64,000 nt of DNA from contig NZ_SMKY01000011.1 of the NCBI RefSeq assembly GCF_004349235.1, positions 1-64,000 on the forward strand, in the 5' to 3' direction. A program made the position numbers and the translations under genes. Numbering within the stretch: position 1 is the stretch's first letter; every line of letters starts with the position of its first letter. This DNA is from Actinomadura darangshiensis (lineage in GTDB: Bacteria; Actinomycetota; Actinomycetes; Streptosporangiales; Streptosporangiaceae). This document shows, one piece after another, positions 9,272 to 17,544 of this stretch. The notes below the pieces were generated by a model. That model saw nothing but the letters and a program-made list of their open reading frames with translations, searched no databases and was not told the origin of the DNA.

Positions 9272-10210
9272 TCAGGCGTGGCCGTTGCGGATGGCCCGCA
9301 CCCAGGCGGCGGCCTCGGTGAAGTCGTTGTCGTGGGTGCCGCGGCGGATCTCGGGACGGGCCTGGTCGGCGCGCGTGTAGGAGCCGACGAAGCGGACGTC
9401 GGAGCAGACGCGGCGCAGTCCCATCAGGGCCTCGGCCACGCGGGAGTCGGCGACGTGGCCCTCGAAGTCCATCCAGAAGAGGTAGGAGCCGAGCCCGGCG
9501 CCGGTGGGGCGGGACTGGATCAGCGTCAGGTTGATGCCGCGGACGGAGAACTCGGTGAGGATCTCCAGGAGGGCGCCCGGGTGGTCCTCGCCGATGAACG
9601 CGACGACGGTCGTCTTGTCCATGCCGGTGGGGGCGGGCGGCGTGCAGGGGCGGTGCAGGACGACGAAGCGGGTGACGGCGTCGGCGACGTCGTGGATGTC
9701 CTCGGCGAGGACGGCCAGCCCGTAGCGGGAGGCCGCGAACGAGCCGGCGAGGGCGGCGTCGTAGTGGCCGTCGGCGACGTGCTGCGCGGCCTCGGCGTTG
9801 GACGTGGCGGCCCGCCACTCGGCGTCCGGGACGTTCTCCAGCAGCCAGCGGCGGCACTGCGGCTGCGCGATCGGGTGGGACGCGACGGTCTTGATGTCGT
9901 CGATGCCCGTGCCGGGGCGGACGAGCAGCGCGAACGAGACCGGCAGGTGGATCTCGCCGACGATCTGGAGCGGCTCGCCGGTGGCCAGTTCGTCCAGCGT
10001 GGTCGGGACCGAGCCCTCGACGGAGTTCTCCAAGGCGACGACGGCGGTGTCGGCCTCTTCGCGGCGGAGGGCGTCGAGGACGGCCGGGACGGTCGCGTAC
10101 GGGATGTGCTCGGCGCCGGCCGCGCCCGGCAGGGTGAGGAGCGCGGCCTCGGTGAACGTGCCCTGCGGACCCAGGTAGGCGTAGCGCGCTGTCCTGTCGT
10201 CTGCGGTCAC
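9272..10210 (-). CDS. pheA: Prephenate dehydratase
   Basis: This 312-residue enzyme converts prephenate to phenylpyruvate in phenylalanine biosynthesis. The catalytic PDT domain covers about residues 10-190, with YLGPQGTFTEAAL, VALENSVEGSV and DAVTRFVVL, the last containing the conserved TRF motif. A C-terminal ACT regulatory domain follows (KTTVVAFIGEDHPGALLEIL, NLTLIQSRP), which usually gives feedback control by phenylalanine. The GTG at 10210 has a GGGGGA site. There is no fused chorismate mutase domain, as usual in actinobacteria. Confidence 0.95.
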   Translation of the reverse strand: MTADDRTARYAYLGPQGTFTEAALLTLPGAAGAEHIPYATVPAVLDALRREEADTAVVALENSVEGSVPTTLDELATGEPLQIVGEIHLPVSFALLVRPGTGIDDIKTVASHPIAQPQCRRWLLENVPDAEWRAATSNAEAAQHVADGHYDAALAGSFAASRYGLAVLAEDIHDVADAVTRFVVLHRPCTPPAPTGMDKTTVVAFIGEDHPGALLEILTEFSVRGINLTLIQSRPTGAGLGSYLFWMDFEGHVADSRVAEALMGLRRVCSDVRFVGSYTRADQARPEIRRGTHDNDFTEAAAWVRAIRNGHA

Positions 10211-10320
10211 GAAGTCCCCCGGGTGCGTCTGGTTCAGGTGTGCGCAAGGCGCCTTGAGGTAGCCGAGTTTACTTCCCGGCAGCGTAAGGCGTGCGTCGCA
10301 CCGTCAAGCGCGGGGCGCGG

Positions 10321-10785
10321 TCAAGCCCGTGCGGTGGGGGTGCGCTCGCTGCTGCCGAAGTCGGGCAGCGGGTCGTCCATCGAGATGACGGGGCCCTTGC
10401 CGAGCCGGGCCGCCCGCAGGACCTGGTTCTCCTCGGGGGAGAGCGTCTCGACGGCGTGCCCGGCCTGGACGGCCTTGGCATAGGTCCGCGTCTCGGTCCG
10501 CCCGTTGATGGAGCTGACGACGACCCCGTCCCCGACCGCGTTGATCAGGGCGAGGGAGAAGGACCGGTGCCCGGACATCTCCTTGAGGGCGTCGTAGTGG
10601 ACGATGGCGAGATCGCGCAGCGCGCGTTCGTCCATCGCCCCCGAGCCGCTCGCTACCTGGAGCTGGCGCCTGAGCATTTCCCCGCACTCGTCGACGACCT
10701 GGTTCACCCGGTTGTGCGCGACCACCGCGATGGACAGCCCCGCGACACCGGCGACCACACCCGCGACGGCCACCGCGACAAGCAT
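10321..10785 (-). CDS. DUF4446 family membrane-anchored protein
   Basis: The 154-residue protein starts with one transmembrane helix (LVAVAVAGVVAGVAGLSIAV) followed by a short coiled region. The DUF4446 core comes next: LRDLAIVHYDALKEMSGHRS, FSLALINAVGDGVVVSSING and RTETRTYAKAV. Genes of this family commonly sit near pheA and serS in actinobacteria; the function is unknown. Its ATG overlaps the stop codon of the glycosyltransferase gene by one base (TGATG), so translation is probably coupled. Confidence 0.8.
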   Translation of the reverse strand: MLVAVAVAGVVAGVAGLSIAVVAHNRVNQVVDECGEMLRRQLQVASGSGAMDERALRDLAIVHYDALKEMSGHRSFSLALINAVGDGVVVSSINGRTETRTYAKAVQAGHAVETLSPEENQVLRAARLGKGPVISMDDPLPDFGSSERTPTARA

Positions 10786-12104
10786 CACGCGCCGAGCGTA
10801 CCCATCCCGACCTGCCGTTGCGAAGGATCTTCGCGCTCGGTGACCGGATCGAGCCGTTTCACGAGCCACGTCCCGAGCAGGAGGATCGAGCCGAGGGCGG
10901 CGATCCCGAACGCGTCGCGGAGCACGCCGCCCGCGAAAACCTCGGCCACGGAGTGATCCGGGCCGATCAGCGCCCGCGCCCACCACGGGATCGGGAACAG
11001 GAACAGCAGCCAGAGGCCGAACGCGAAAAGACATCTTCGCGTGTCCCGGCCATCACCGGCCAAAGCACCGAAGACCGCGATCATCCACACAAGGTGGTGG
11101 ATCCACCCCACCGGGGACAGGACGACCGACAGCAGCCCGACGATCGCGACGCCCGCGAGGAGCAGGCTGGACGAGGCGGTCCCGGTCGCGGCGTCGGCGG
11201 CGAGGGTGGCGCGGCGGGCCCACGTGAAGCCGAACCAGGCGACGGCCGCGGCGAGGACGAGCCACACCAGCGTCCGGGCCGGCCCCTCGTCGATGATCCG
11301 GGCGACGATGCCCTGGATCGCCTGGTTGGTGGTGCCGTCGACCGCGCCCGTCCGGTCGCCGCCCTCCAGCAGCGCGCCGAACCAGTAGCCGGACGAGTCG
11401 GACGGCAGCAGCGCGAACCCGCCGAGCGTGGCGACGACGGCGGTGAGCAGCGCGTTGCCGAACGCCTCCCGCCGCCCGGTGATCAGGAAGTAGATGAGGA
11501 AGACGCCCGGCACCAGCTTGACGGCGAGGGCGAGGCCGACGAGCATGCCGCGCGGCCAGCGGGGGGTGCGGGCGCAGCAGTCGGCCAGGCACATGGCGAG
11601 CAGGAACAGCCCGACCTGCCCGAATCTGACCTGGTCGCGGACGGGGTCGAGCCAGGCCGTCGCCGCGACCAGGACGCCGGCGGTGAGCGGCGCCCAGCGT
11701 CCCGTCCGGCGGATGAGGTCGCGGAAGGCGTACCAGACGACGATCGCCAGCGAGACGTAGATCAGCCCCGTCCACGCCCACTGCGCCGCGCGCCAGGGCA
11801 GCAGCGTGAACGGGACGGCCAGCGCGGCGGCGATCGGCGGATAGGTGAACGGCAGCAGCTGCGGCGGCTGGGTGAGGAAGTCGTACAGCGGCGCGCCGCG
11901 CAGGACGGCCAGCCCGCCCTCGCGGTAGACCTCCAGGTCGACGAGCCGCTGGTCGGGCTGGTTGCCGAGCCACCGGGTCACGATCGGGGCCGCCGCCGCC
12001 ACGGCGACCGCGACCCCGGCCAGGATGATCAGGTAGTCGAGGGGGCCCCGCCGAGGGGTGCCGGACACGGCCTCGGCACGGGCTTCGCCGGCTTCTTGCG
12101 CCAT
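10785..12104 (-). CDS. Glycosyltransferase family 87 / DUF2029 polytopic membrane protein
   Basis: About 439 residues with roughly ten hydrophobic helices. The first loop carries VDLEVYREGGLAVLRGAPLY, which matches the GT87 pattern where an acidic residue early in the first periplasmic loop is catalytic. Relatives are polyprenyl-phosphate-mannose-dependent alpha-mannosyltransferases of actinobacterial lipoglycan synthesis. The ATG at 12104 is preferred; an in-frame ATG at 12143 would add 13 residues and lies only 26 bases from the divergent gene. It forms a translationally coupled pair with the DUF4446 gene. Confidence 0.75.
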   Translation of the reverse strand: MAQEAGEARAEAVSGTPRRGPLDYLIILAGVAVAVAAAAPIVTRWLGNQPDQRLVDLEVYREGGLAVLRGAPLYDFLTQPPQLLPFTYPPIAAALAVPFTLLPWRAAQWAWTGLIYVSLAIVVWYAFRDLIRRTGRWAPLTAGVLVAATAWLDPVRDQVRFGQVGLFLLAMCLADCCARTPRWPRGMLVGLALAVKLVPGVFLIYFLITGRREAFGNALLTAVVATLGGFALLPSDSSGYWFGALLEGGDRTGAVDGTTNQAIQGIVARIIDEGPARTLVWLVLAAAVAWFGFTWARRATLAADAATGTASSSLLLAGVAIVGLLSVVLSPVGWIHHLVWMIAVFGALAGDGRDTRRCLFAFGLWLLFLFPIPWWARALIGPDHSVAEVFAGGVLRDAFGIAALGSILLLGTWLVKRLDPVTEREDPSQRQVGMGTLGA

Positions 12105-12156
12105 GAGACCGTCCACAGCCGCAGGATATGGCCCCTGCCCCATGGTGCGGCTCTTG

Positions 12157-12162
12157 TAGCCT
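12157..12162 (+). promoter_or_regulatory. -10 element for the leaderless phosphatase-like membrane protein gene
   Basis: TAGCCT lies exactly 7 bases before the ATG at 12170, with no ribosome binding site. This argues for that start over an in-frame ATG at 12128. Confidence 0.5.
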
Positions 12163-12169
12163 GAACGCC

Positions 12170-14401
12170 ATGACGCCCCGGGGAACGAAGATCGCCATGT
12201 TCCTCGCGACCCTCGTCACGGTGCTGACCGCCGTTCTCGCGCCGTCCCCGGCGGAGGCCGCGACCCCGGCGGCGGCGCCCACCGGGCGCGTCGTGATCAT
12301 CGGGGTGCCGGGGCTGATGTGGAGCGACATCACCCGGGACGGCACCCCGGCGCTGTGGGGGCTGACGTCGCAGGGCTCCGCCGCGGGCCTCAGCGTCCGC
12401 ACGACCCGGGTCAACACGTGCCCGACGGACGGCTGGCTGACGCTGTCGGCCGGGCAGCGGTCCCGGCTGCCGCACGGCGACTGCGCGCTGCCGTCCGCGC
12501 CGATCCTGCCCGGCGCGGACTCCCCCACCGGGGCGCCGCCGAAGGGCGGCGCGATCGCCGCCGGCTGGCCGGCGATCAAGACCGACAACGCGGGCACCAA
12601 CTACCACGCGCAGATCGGGCTGCTCGGCGACGAGGTCCACCGCGCGGGCGGCCGCACGATGGCGGTCGGGCCCGGCGCGGTGTTCGGCGCCGGCGACGGC
12701 GGCGGCCGGGTCGACCGGTACGTCGAGTCCCCCGACAAGGTCACGGCGGCCGACTGGGCGGGCTCCACGCTCGCCGCCGTCGACGTCGACGACCTGTTCC
12801 GCGCCTACATCGACGCCGGCGTCGACCCGCACGGCGACCAGGTCCCGCTGTCGGACGACAAGCGCGCCGCCGCCGCGGCCGCCGCCGACCGCCGGGTCGG
12901 CCAGGTCGTCGCCGGGCTCCCCGAGGGCACCGGCGTCCTGGTCGCGGGGCTCTCCGACACCGGCGTGAACCCGCACCTCCGGGTCGCCGTCGCCAAGGGC
13001 GACGGGTACGGGCCCGGCTACATGACCTCCAGCGCCACCCGGCAGGACGGCCTGGTCACGCTGACCGACCTCACCGCCACCACGATGAAGCTGCTCGGGC
13101 TGAAGCAGCCGAAGCAGGCCGTCGGGTCGGCGTGGAAGTCGCAGCCGTCGGCGAAGTCCGCGCACGACCGGATCGACACCCTCATGGACGAGGACGTCGC
13201 GGCGCAGGCGATCCGGGCCGTCCAGACGTCGTTCTACTGGGTGCTGTTCGCGACGCAGCTCGTCCTGTACGGGATCGCGGTGATCGCGCTGCGGCGCCTC
13301 GGCGGCGACCGCCGCTCGCGGGCGCGGATCCTCGGCGGCACCCGGGTGATCGCGCTGCTGGGCGGGGCGGCGCCGGGCGCGTCGTTCCTCGCCGGGCTGC
13401 TGCCGTGGTGGCGGGCCGACCACCCGACGCCCGTGCTGATCTGCACGGTGCTCGGCTTCGCCGGGCTGCTGACCGGGGTGGCGCTCGCCGGGCCGTGGCG
13501 CCGCTCCATCGTCGTCCCCGGGCTGGTGATCACCGGGGTGACCGCGCTGGTCCTCGCGCTGGACGTGATGACCGGGTCGTCCCTGCAGCTCAACACGCTG
13601 ATGGGCTACACCGCCCTGGTCGCCGGACGGTTCTACGGCTTCGGCAACCAGGCGTTCTCGCTGTTCGCCGTCGCCGCGATCCTCACCGCGGCGTGGCTGG
13701 CGGAGTACCCGCTGCGCAAGGAGCGCAAGGCGATCGCGGTCGGGGTCGTCGCGGTGATCGGGGCGTTCACGGTCGCGGTGGACGGGCTCCCCGCGTTCGG
13801 CAGCGACTTCGGCGGCGTGCTCGCGATCGTCCCGGCGTTCGCGATGCTCGGCCTGATGGTCGCCGGGCAGCGCGTGTCGGCGCTGAAGCTCGCCCTGTTC
13901 TTCGCGGCCGGCGTCGTCATCGTGCTGGTCATCTCCTACGTGAACGCGCAGAGCGCCAACCCGACGCACCTCGGCCGGTTCTGGCAGGACCTCATGGACG
14001 GGGACGCCTGGGGCATCATCGTCCGCAAGTTCAACGCGATGGTGAACAGCCTCGGGTACTGGGCGTACACGTGGGCGCTCGCCGCCGCCGTCGTGTTCCT
14101 GTTCTTCGTCCTGGCGCGGCCCACACGGTGGCGGGTGTCGCTGCTGCAGGGCGCCTACGAGCACAGCATGACGATGCGCCCGGCCGTGATCTGCGCGCTG
14201 ACGGTCGGCGTCATCGGCACGCTGGTGAACGACTCCGGCGTGGTGATCCTGTCGGTGGCGCTCAGCCTGGCGACCCCGCTGATGCTCGCCGCGGGGCTCC
14301 GGTCGCTGGAGATCGATCTGCGGAACGCAGACACGCCGCGACCAGCGCCGTCAGGATCGCCAGCAGCGTCCACGGAATCACCGTCGGCCGAACGACGGTG
14401 A
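12170..14401 (+). CDS. Large membrane protein with extracytoplasmic alkaline-phosphatase-like domain
   Basis: This 743-residue protein starts with a signal sequence (MFLATLVTVLTAVLAPSPAE). An extracytoplasmic domain of about 350 residues resembles the alkaline phosphatase/sulfatase fold (VVIIGVPGLMWSDI, a DGWLTLSAG segment, VLVAGLSDTG). The rest is about ten transmembrane helices. The architecture is widespread in actinobacteria next to glycosyltransferases; its biochemical role is not established. The first 42 bases of a longer frame are excluded because the start chosen follows a -10 element. The 3' end overlaps the convergent mannosyltransferase gene by 140 bases, which is unusual. Confidence 0.78.
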   Translation: MTPRGTKIAMFLATLVTVLTAVLAPSPAEAATPAAAPTGRVVIIGVPGLMWSDITRDGTPALWGLTSQGSAAGLSVRTTRVNTCPTDGWLTLSAGQRSRLPHGDCALPSAPILPGADSPTGAPPKGGAIAAGWPAIKTDNAGTNYHAQIGLLGDEVHRAGGRTMAVGPGAVFGAGDGGGRVDRYVESPDKVTAADWAGSTLAAVDVDDLFRAYIDAGVDPHGDQVPLSDDKRAAAAAAADRRVGQVVAGLPEGTGVLVAGLSDTGVNPHLRVAVAKGDGYGPGYMTSSATRQDGLVTLTDLTATTMKLLGLKQPKQAVGSAWKSQPSAKSAHDRIDTLMDEDVAAQAIRAVQTSFYWVLFATQLVLYGIAVIALRRLGGDRRSRARILGGTRVIALLGGAAPGASFLAGLLPWWRADHPTPVLICTVLGFAGLLTGVALAGPWRRSIVVPGLVITGVTALVLALDVMTGSSLQLNTLMGYTALVAGRFYGFGNQAFSLFAVAAILTAAWLAEYPLRKERKAIAVGVVAVIGAFTVAVDGLPAFGSDFGGVLAIVPAFAMLGLMVAGQRVSALKLALFFAAGVVIVLVISYVNAQSANPTHLGRFWQDLMDGDAWGIIVRKFNAMVNSLGYWAYTWALAAAVVFLFFVLARPTRWRVSLLQGAYEHSMTMRPAVICALTVGVIGTLVNDSGVVILSVALSLATPLMLAAGLRSLEIDLRNADTPRPAPSGSPAASTESPSAERR

Positions 14402-15764
14402 ACAGCCACTCCAGGTCGTCCGGGAGCCGGATGCGGGCGGGCGCGCGGGCCGGCAGGTAGGCGAGGCTGAGCGCGGTGGTGTGGGCGAGCAGGATCCAGT
14501 CGATCCGCGTCCAGGGGAGCAGCGCCAGCAGCGCCCAGCCGAACCCGTCGTACCAGGGCAGCGCGTAGGGGGCGGCGAGGAGCCACGCGAGGACGAGCGC
14601 CGCCGCGACGCGGCGGTTCTCCATCTCCGGCGACTGCGTCTCCGGTGCCTCCGCCTTGGGCAGGGCCCGGAAGAGCAGCAGGAACACGACCAGGCCGAGC
14701 AGCATCGAGCCCAGCTTGATGATGTTGCGCTGCGACCCGCGGCCGAGTGCCTCGTCGACCAGGTGCCAGGGGGTCGCGAACGACACCATGTCGCTGGCCT
14801 CGCGGACCTGGTCGAGCGCGTGCGGGCCCGCCAGCACGTAGGACAGGGCGGTGACGCCCACGCCGCCGGCCACCAGCGCGAGCAGGCCGGCGATGGGACG
14901 CGGGCTGCGCTCCGTCCACGCCCGGTGGAGGAGCGCCCAGGCGGGGCCGCCGGCGACGAGGCCGGCCGGCAGCTTGATCGCCGTCCCGACGCCGGCGAGG
15001 GCGCCCGCGGCGAGGCCGCGCAGCCAGCCCGCCCGCCCGCCGGCGACGGCCAGCGCGGCCACCATCGGCGCGATCGCGAGGACGTCGTTGTGGGCCCCCG
15101 CGATCAGGTGGAACAGCACGAGGGGGTTGCACGTCCACAGCAGCGCCGTGCGGAGCCGCCGCTTCTCGCTCTTGGACGTCCGGTAGAGGATCAGCGACGT
15201 CACCGCGAACGCGAGCGTGTTCAGCACCGACAGGACGAACACGGTCAGCCGCACCGACCCGCTGCCGATCCACGCGGCGAACGCCTGCCCGCCCGTCGCG
15301 ATCGGCCCGTACACCGACGGCGTCTTCCGCCATTCCTCGGGCGCCCCGGCGACGGGGTCCTTCGGCAGGTCGTCGGCGCTCGTCCTGTACGGGTCGTGGC
15401 CGGTCGCCGCCATCCGCCCGTAGGAGGCGTAGTTAAGGTGGTCGGTGGACCCGACCGGCGGCATGAACATGAACGCGACCGCCGCCAGCAGCCCCGCGAC
15501 CACCAGCGGCAGGGCCCGCACGCGCCAGCCCTTGCGGACGGCGGCGAGGCAGAGCCCGAGGCCGAGCGCGCTCGCGATGATGCCCGCGACGACGAGGCCG
15601 ATGACCAGGTACGGCGACGGGTGGACGTCCAGCGCGTAGGGCGGTTCGGCGCGCGGCCCCTCCAGGGCGGGCTCGAACACCGACGGGCCCAGCAGGGCGG
15701 TGACGGCGAAACACGCGGTGCCGACCCCGATTCCGCAGAGCCCGCCCGTCCCGAGACGGGTCAC
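14262..15764 (-). CDS. MptA/MptB-like alpha-1,6-mannopyranosyltransferase
   Basis: A 500-residue polytopic protein of the GT-C type. MPPVGSTDHLNYASYGRM in the first large loop provides the acidic residue and aromatic pattern of actinobacterial mannosyltransferases that extend lipomannan cores using polyprenyl-phosphate mannose. HDPY and PSVYGPI motifs match the family. The GTG start overlaps the stop of the GT2 gene by four bases (GTGA), so the two are coupled. This suggests the GT2 protein makes the donor or works in the same glycan pathway. The last 47 codons overlap the convergent gene ending at 14401. Confidence 0.78.
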   Translation of the reverse strand: MTRLGTGGLCGIGVGTACFAVTALLGPSVFEPALEGPRAEPPYALDVHPSPYLVIGLVVAGIIASALGLGLCLAAVRKGWRVRALPLVVAGLLAAVAFMFMPPVGSTDHLNYASYGRMAATGHDPYRTSADDLPKDPVAGAPEEWRKTPSVYGPIATGGQAFAAWIGSGSVRLTVFVLSVLNTLAFAVTSLILYRTSKSEKRRLRTALLWTCNPLVLFHLIAGAHNDVLAIAPMVAALAVAGGRAGWLRGLAAGALAGVGTAIKLPAGLVAGGPAWALLHRAWTERSPRPIAGLLALVAGGVGVTALSYVLAGPHALDQVREASDMVSFATPWHLVDEALGRGSQRNIIKLGSMLLGLVVFLLLFRALPKAEAPETQSPEMENRRVAAALVLAWLLAAPYALPWYDGFGWALLALLPWTRIDWILLAHTTALSLAYLPARAPARIRLPDDLEWLFTVVRPTVIPWTLLAILTALVAACLRSADRSPATGAPRRASAGSPG

Positions 15765-16492
15765 GGGCGGCTGCCGCGCACGCGGTCCAGGTTCCGGGCG
15801 ACCGCCGGTTCGCGCACGGCCAGCGCTCTGGCCACGTCGCGGAACTGCCGGGCGCGGTGCATCTGGGCGCGCCAGTCGGTGCCGGTGGCGCGGTGCGCCA
15901 GCGGGACCTCCACCTCCGCGACCCGGAAGTTCTGCCGGATCAGGTCGATGGTGAGCGCGGTCTCCACGCCGAATCCGGCGGCGAGCGGCAGCGCGGCGTC
16001 GAACGCGGCGCGGGTCAGGCAGCGCTGCCCGTTGAGCGGGGCGGTCGCCTCCCAGCCGGTGGCGCGGCGGATGCCCTCCCGGGACAGCCGGACCACGAAC
16101 CCGTGCCCGCCGAGCTTCACCGTCGTGCTGAACACGGCGATCGTCATGTCGGCGTCACCGGACCGGACCGGCTCGACGAGCGGCGCGGCCCCGCTCGCGG
16201 TCTCGGCCAGGTCGGCGTCGAGGAACAGCAGGTGGCGGGGCTGGTCGCGGCCCTCGTCCAGCAGCCGGACGGCCTCGGCGGCGCTCTCCATCGCGGCGCC
16301 CTTGCCCCGGTTGCGGCTGTGCCGCACGACCCGGGCCCCGGCGCCGCGCGCCACGCGGCCGGTGCCGTCGGACGAGCCGTCGTCGACGACCACGACGAGG
16401 TCGGTGCCGGGAAGGTCTTGGGCGGCCTTGACGGTGGCCGCGATGCGGTCGGCTTCGTCCTTGGCCGGGATGCATACCGCTACGTCCTGCAT
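15761..16492 (-). CDS. Family 2 glycosyltransferase
   Basis: The 243-residue protein has a GT-A fold: VCIPAKDEADRIAATV at the N-terminus, VVVVDDGSSDGTG (nucleotide-sugar binding) and the metal-binding DAD in LLFLDADLAET. No transmembrane helix is present, so it is likely cytosolic or membrane-peripheral, like polyprenol-phosphate mannose synthases. The partner gene encodes a polyprenyl-sugar-dependent mannosyltransferase, which supports that idea without proving it. A TACGAT element lies 7 bases before the ATG, suggesting a leaderless message for the operon. Confidence 0.8.
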   Translation of the reverse strand: MQDVAVCIPAKDEADRIAATVKAAQDLPGTDLVVVVDDGSSDGTGRVARGAGARVVRHSRNRGKGAAMESAAEAVRLLDEGRDQPRHLLFLDADLAETASGAAPLVEPVRSGDADMTIAVFSTTVKLGGHGFVVRLSREGIRRATGWEATAPLNGQRCLTRAAFDAALPLAAGFGVETALTIDLIRQNFRVAEVEVPLAHRATGTDWRAQMHRARQFRDVARALAVREPAVARNLDRVRGSRP

Positions 16493-16499
16493 ATCCGCG

Positions 16500-16505
16500 A
16501 TCGTA
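16500..16505 (-). promoter_or_regulatory. -10 element for the GT2-mannosyltransferase operon
   Basis: TACGAT on the minus strand, 7 bases before the ATG at 16492, matching the leaderless pattern seen elsewhere in the window. Confidence 0.45.
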
Positions 16506-16636
16506 GTCGGGGACGGGTGTGCGATGCCGCATGGCGCCGGGAACGACCGGTGCCGGTTGCCCCCGCGACCGGGCGGCGACCCCCGGGGTTCACCCGCGGG
16601 TCACCGACCGGGCGCGAGGTCGGTCGCCTGATCGGT

Positions 16637-16981
16637 TCAGCCTGCGTCGAGGACCGGTGCGGCCTCCGTCACGGTGAACACGGTGTCGAGCCCGGTGACC
16701 TGCAGGATCCGCTTCACGGCCGGGCGCGGGGCGGCGAGCTCCAGCGAGCCGCCCTGCTCCTTGAGGCGCTTCATGGCCGCAAGCAGCACGTTCATGCCCG
16801 TCGAGTCGCAGAACTCGACGCCGCTCAGGTCGACCACGATGTGGTCGGCCTGGTCGCGCAGCAGGCCCGCGAGGGCCGCCTGCAGCCTGGGCGCGGTGTA
16901 CAGGTCGAGCTCACCCGTCGCCGTGACGACGGCGTGACCTCCCTGAGACGCGGTCGAGACGTTTAGCTCCACGTGCGGCAC
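16637..16981 (-). CDS. STAS-domain anti-sigma factor antagonist
   Basis: A 114-residue single-domain STAS protein. VVTATGELDLYTAPRLQAAL and VVDLSGVEFCDSTGMNVLLA match SpoIIAA-like antagonists. The Ser in DSTG is the usual phosphorylation site of a partner kinase. It would bind an unphosphorylated anti-sigma kinase and release a stress or developmental sigma factor; actinomycetes carry many such proteins. No kinase or sigma gene is adjacent. The GTG at 16981 is uncertain; a second GTG three codons later is possible. Confidence 0.88.
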   Translation of the reverse strand: MPHVELNVSTASQGGHAVVTATGELDLYTAPRLQAALAGLLRDQADHIVVDLSGVEFCDSTGMNVLLAAMKRLKEQGGSLELAAPRPAVKRILQVTGLDTVFTVTEAAPVLDAG

Positions 16982-17110
16982 ACTATCTCGCGAACGGCCC
17001 GGGGGCCAGGCGGTTCGCCAAGTCCCCTGCGCCCTGGGTGTTTCCGGGGCGTGTCGCCGCCTTGCCAGTCCCGTACGCTTTGAGAACTACGCACCGTAAT
17101 GTCGTGATCT

Positions 17111-17128
17111 CGGGCCGGCGGCGGCCCG
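17111..17128. repeat. Small inverted repeat in the intergenic region
   Basis: CGGGCCG and CGGCCCG form a 7-bp stem with a 4-base loop in the 201-base gap between the STAS and small Cys-motif genes. It may be a leader hairpin for the latter. No other clear site is seen in this gap. Confidence 0.35.
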
Positions 17129-17182
17129 CCGATCTCGCGAGTTCACCCCGCATGGAGGGCCGGAGTAGGAGAGGCTGAGCAG

Positions 17183-17536
17183 GTGCAACAGCGGCATGGC
17201 CGACTGCGTGAGCGGCTGGAGACGATCCGGGCGCGCTCCGCGAAGTCCAGCTCGTGGCGGACGTCCACCCAGGTCCTGTCCCGCCTGGTGAACAAGAACG
17301 GCTTCGTCCCCATCAGGACGCGCCTCTCCCGCGAGGACCTCGCCTTCCTCACCGGCGCCCGGGAAGAGGTCATCGCCTTCGCCGACCTCGGCCTCCGCCT
17401 CATCGACCTGCACCGCCCGCAGGAGGCCGGCGGCATCACCAGCGACCCCGACCGCCCCATCCGCCGCTGCCGCGCCTGCATGTCCCGCTGGCCCTGCCCC
17501 ACCTACCGCGCCATCAGCGAGGCCATCGACCCCTGA
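17183..17536 (+). CDS. Conserved small protein with CxxC motif, function unknown
   Basis: A 117-residue basic protein starting with GTG after an AGGAGAGG site. The N-terminal half is helical and arginine-rich. The C-terminus holds RRCRACMSRWPCPTYRAI, a CxxC pair plus a third Cys in PCPT, which could bind zinc or form a disulfide. Similar short actinobacterial proteins share the PCPT ending, but I know no function. It is convergent with the histidine kinase gene, 8 bases away. Confidence 0.6.
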   Translation: MQQRHGRLRERLETIRARSAKSSSWRTSTQVLSRLVNKNGFVPIRTRLSREDLAFLTGAREEVIAFADLGLRLIDLHRPQEAGGITSDPDRPIRRCRACMSRWPCPTYRAISEAIDP

Positions 17537-17544
17537 CCGCCGGG

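Noticed and set aside
12029-14164. 711-codon open frame antisense to the membrane phosphatase-like gene
   Set aside because: Composition is Arg/Gly/His/Pro-rich as expected for a GC-rich shadow frame, with no domain; the plus-strand gene has a signal sequence and transmembrane helices.
14481-16631. 716-codon plus-strand frame across the mannosyltransferase and GT2 genes
   Set aside because: Low-complexity, no motifs; the minus strand carries two recognisable, coupled glycosyltransferases.
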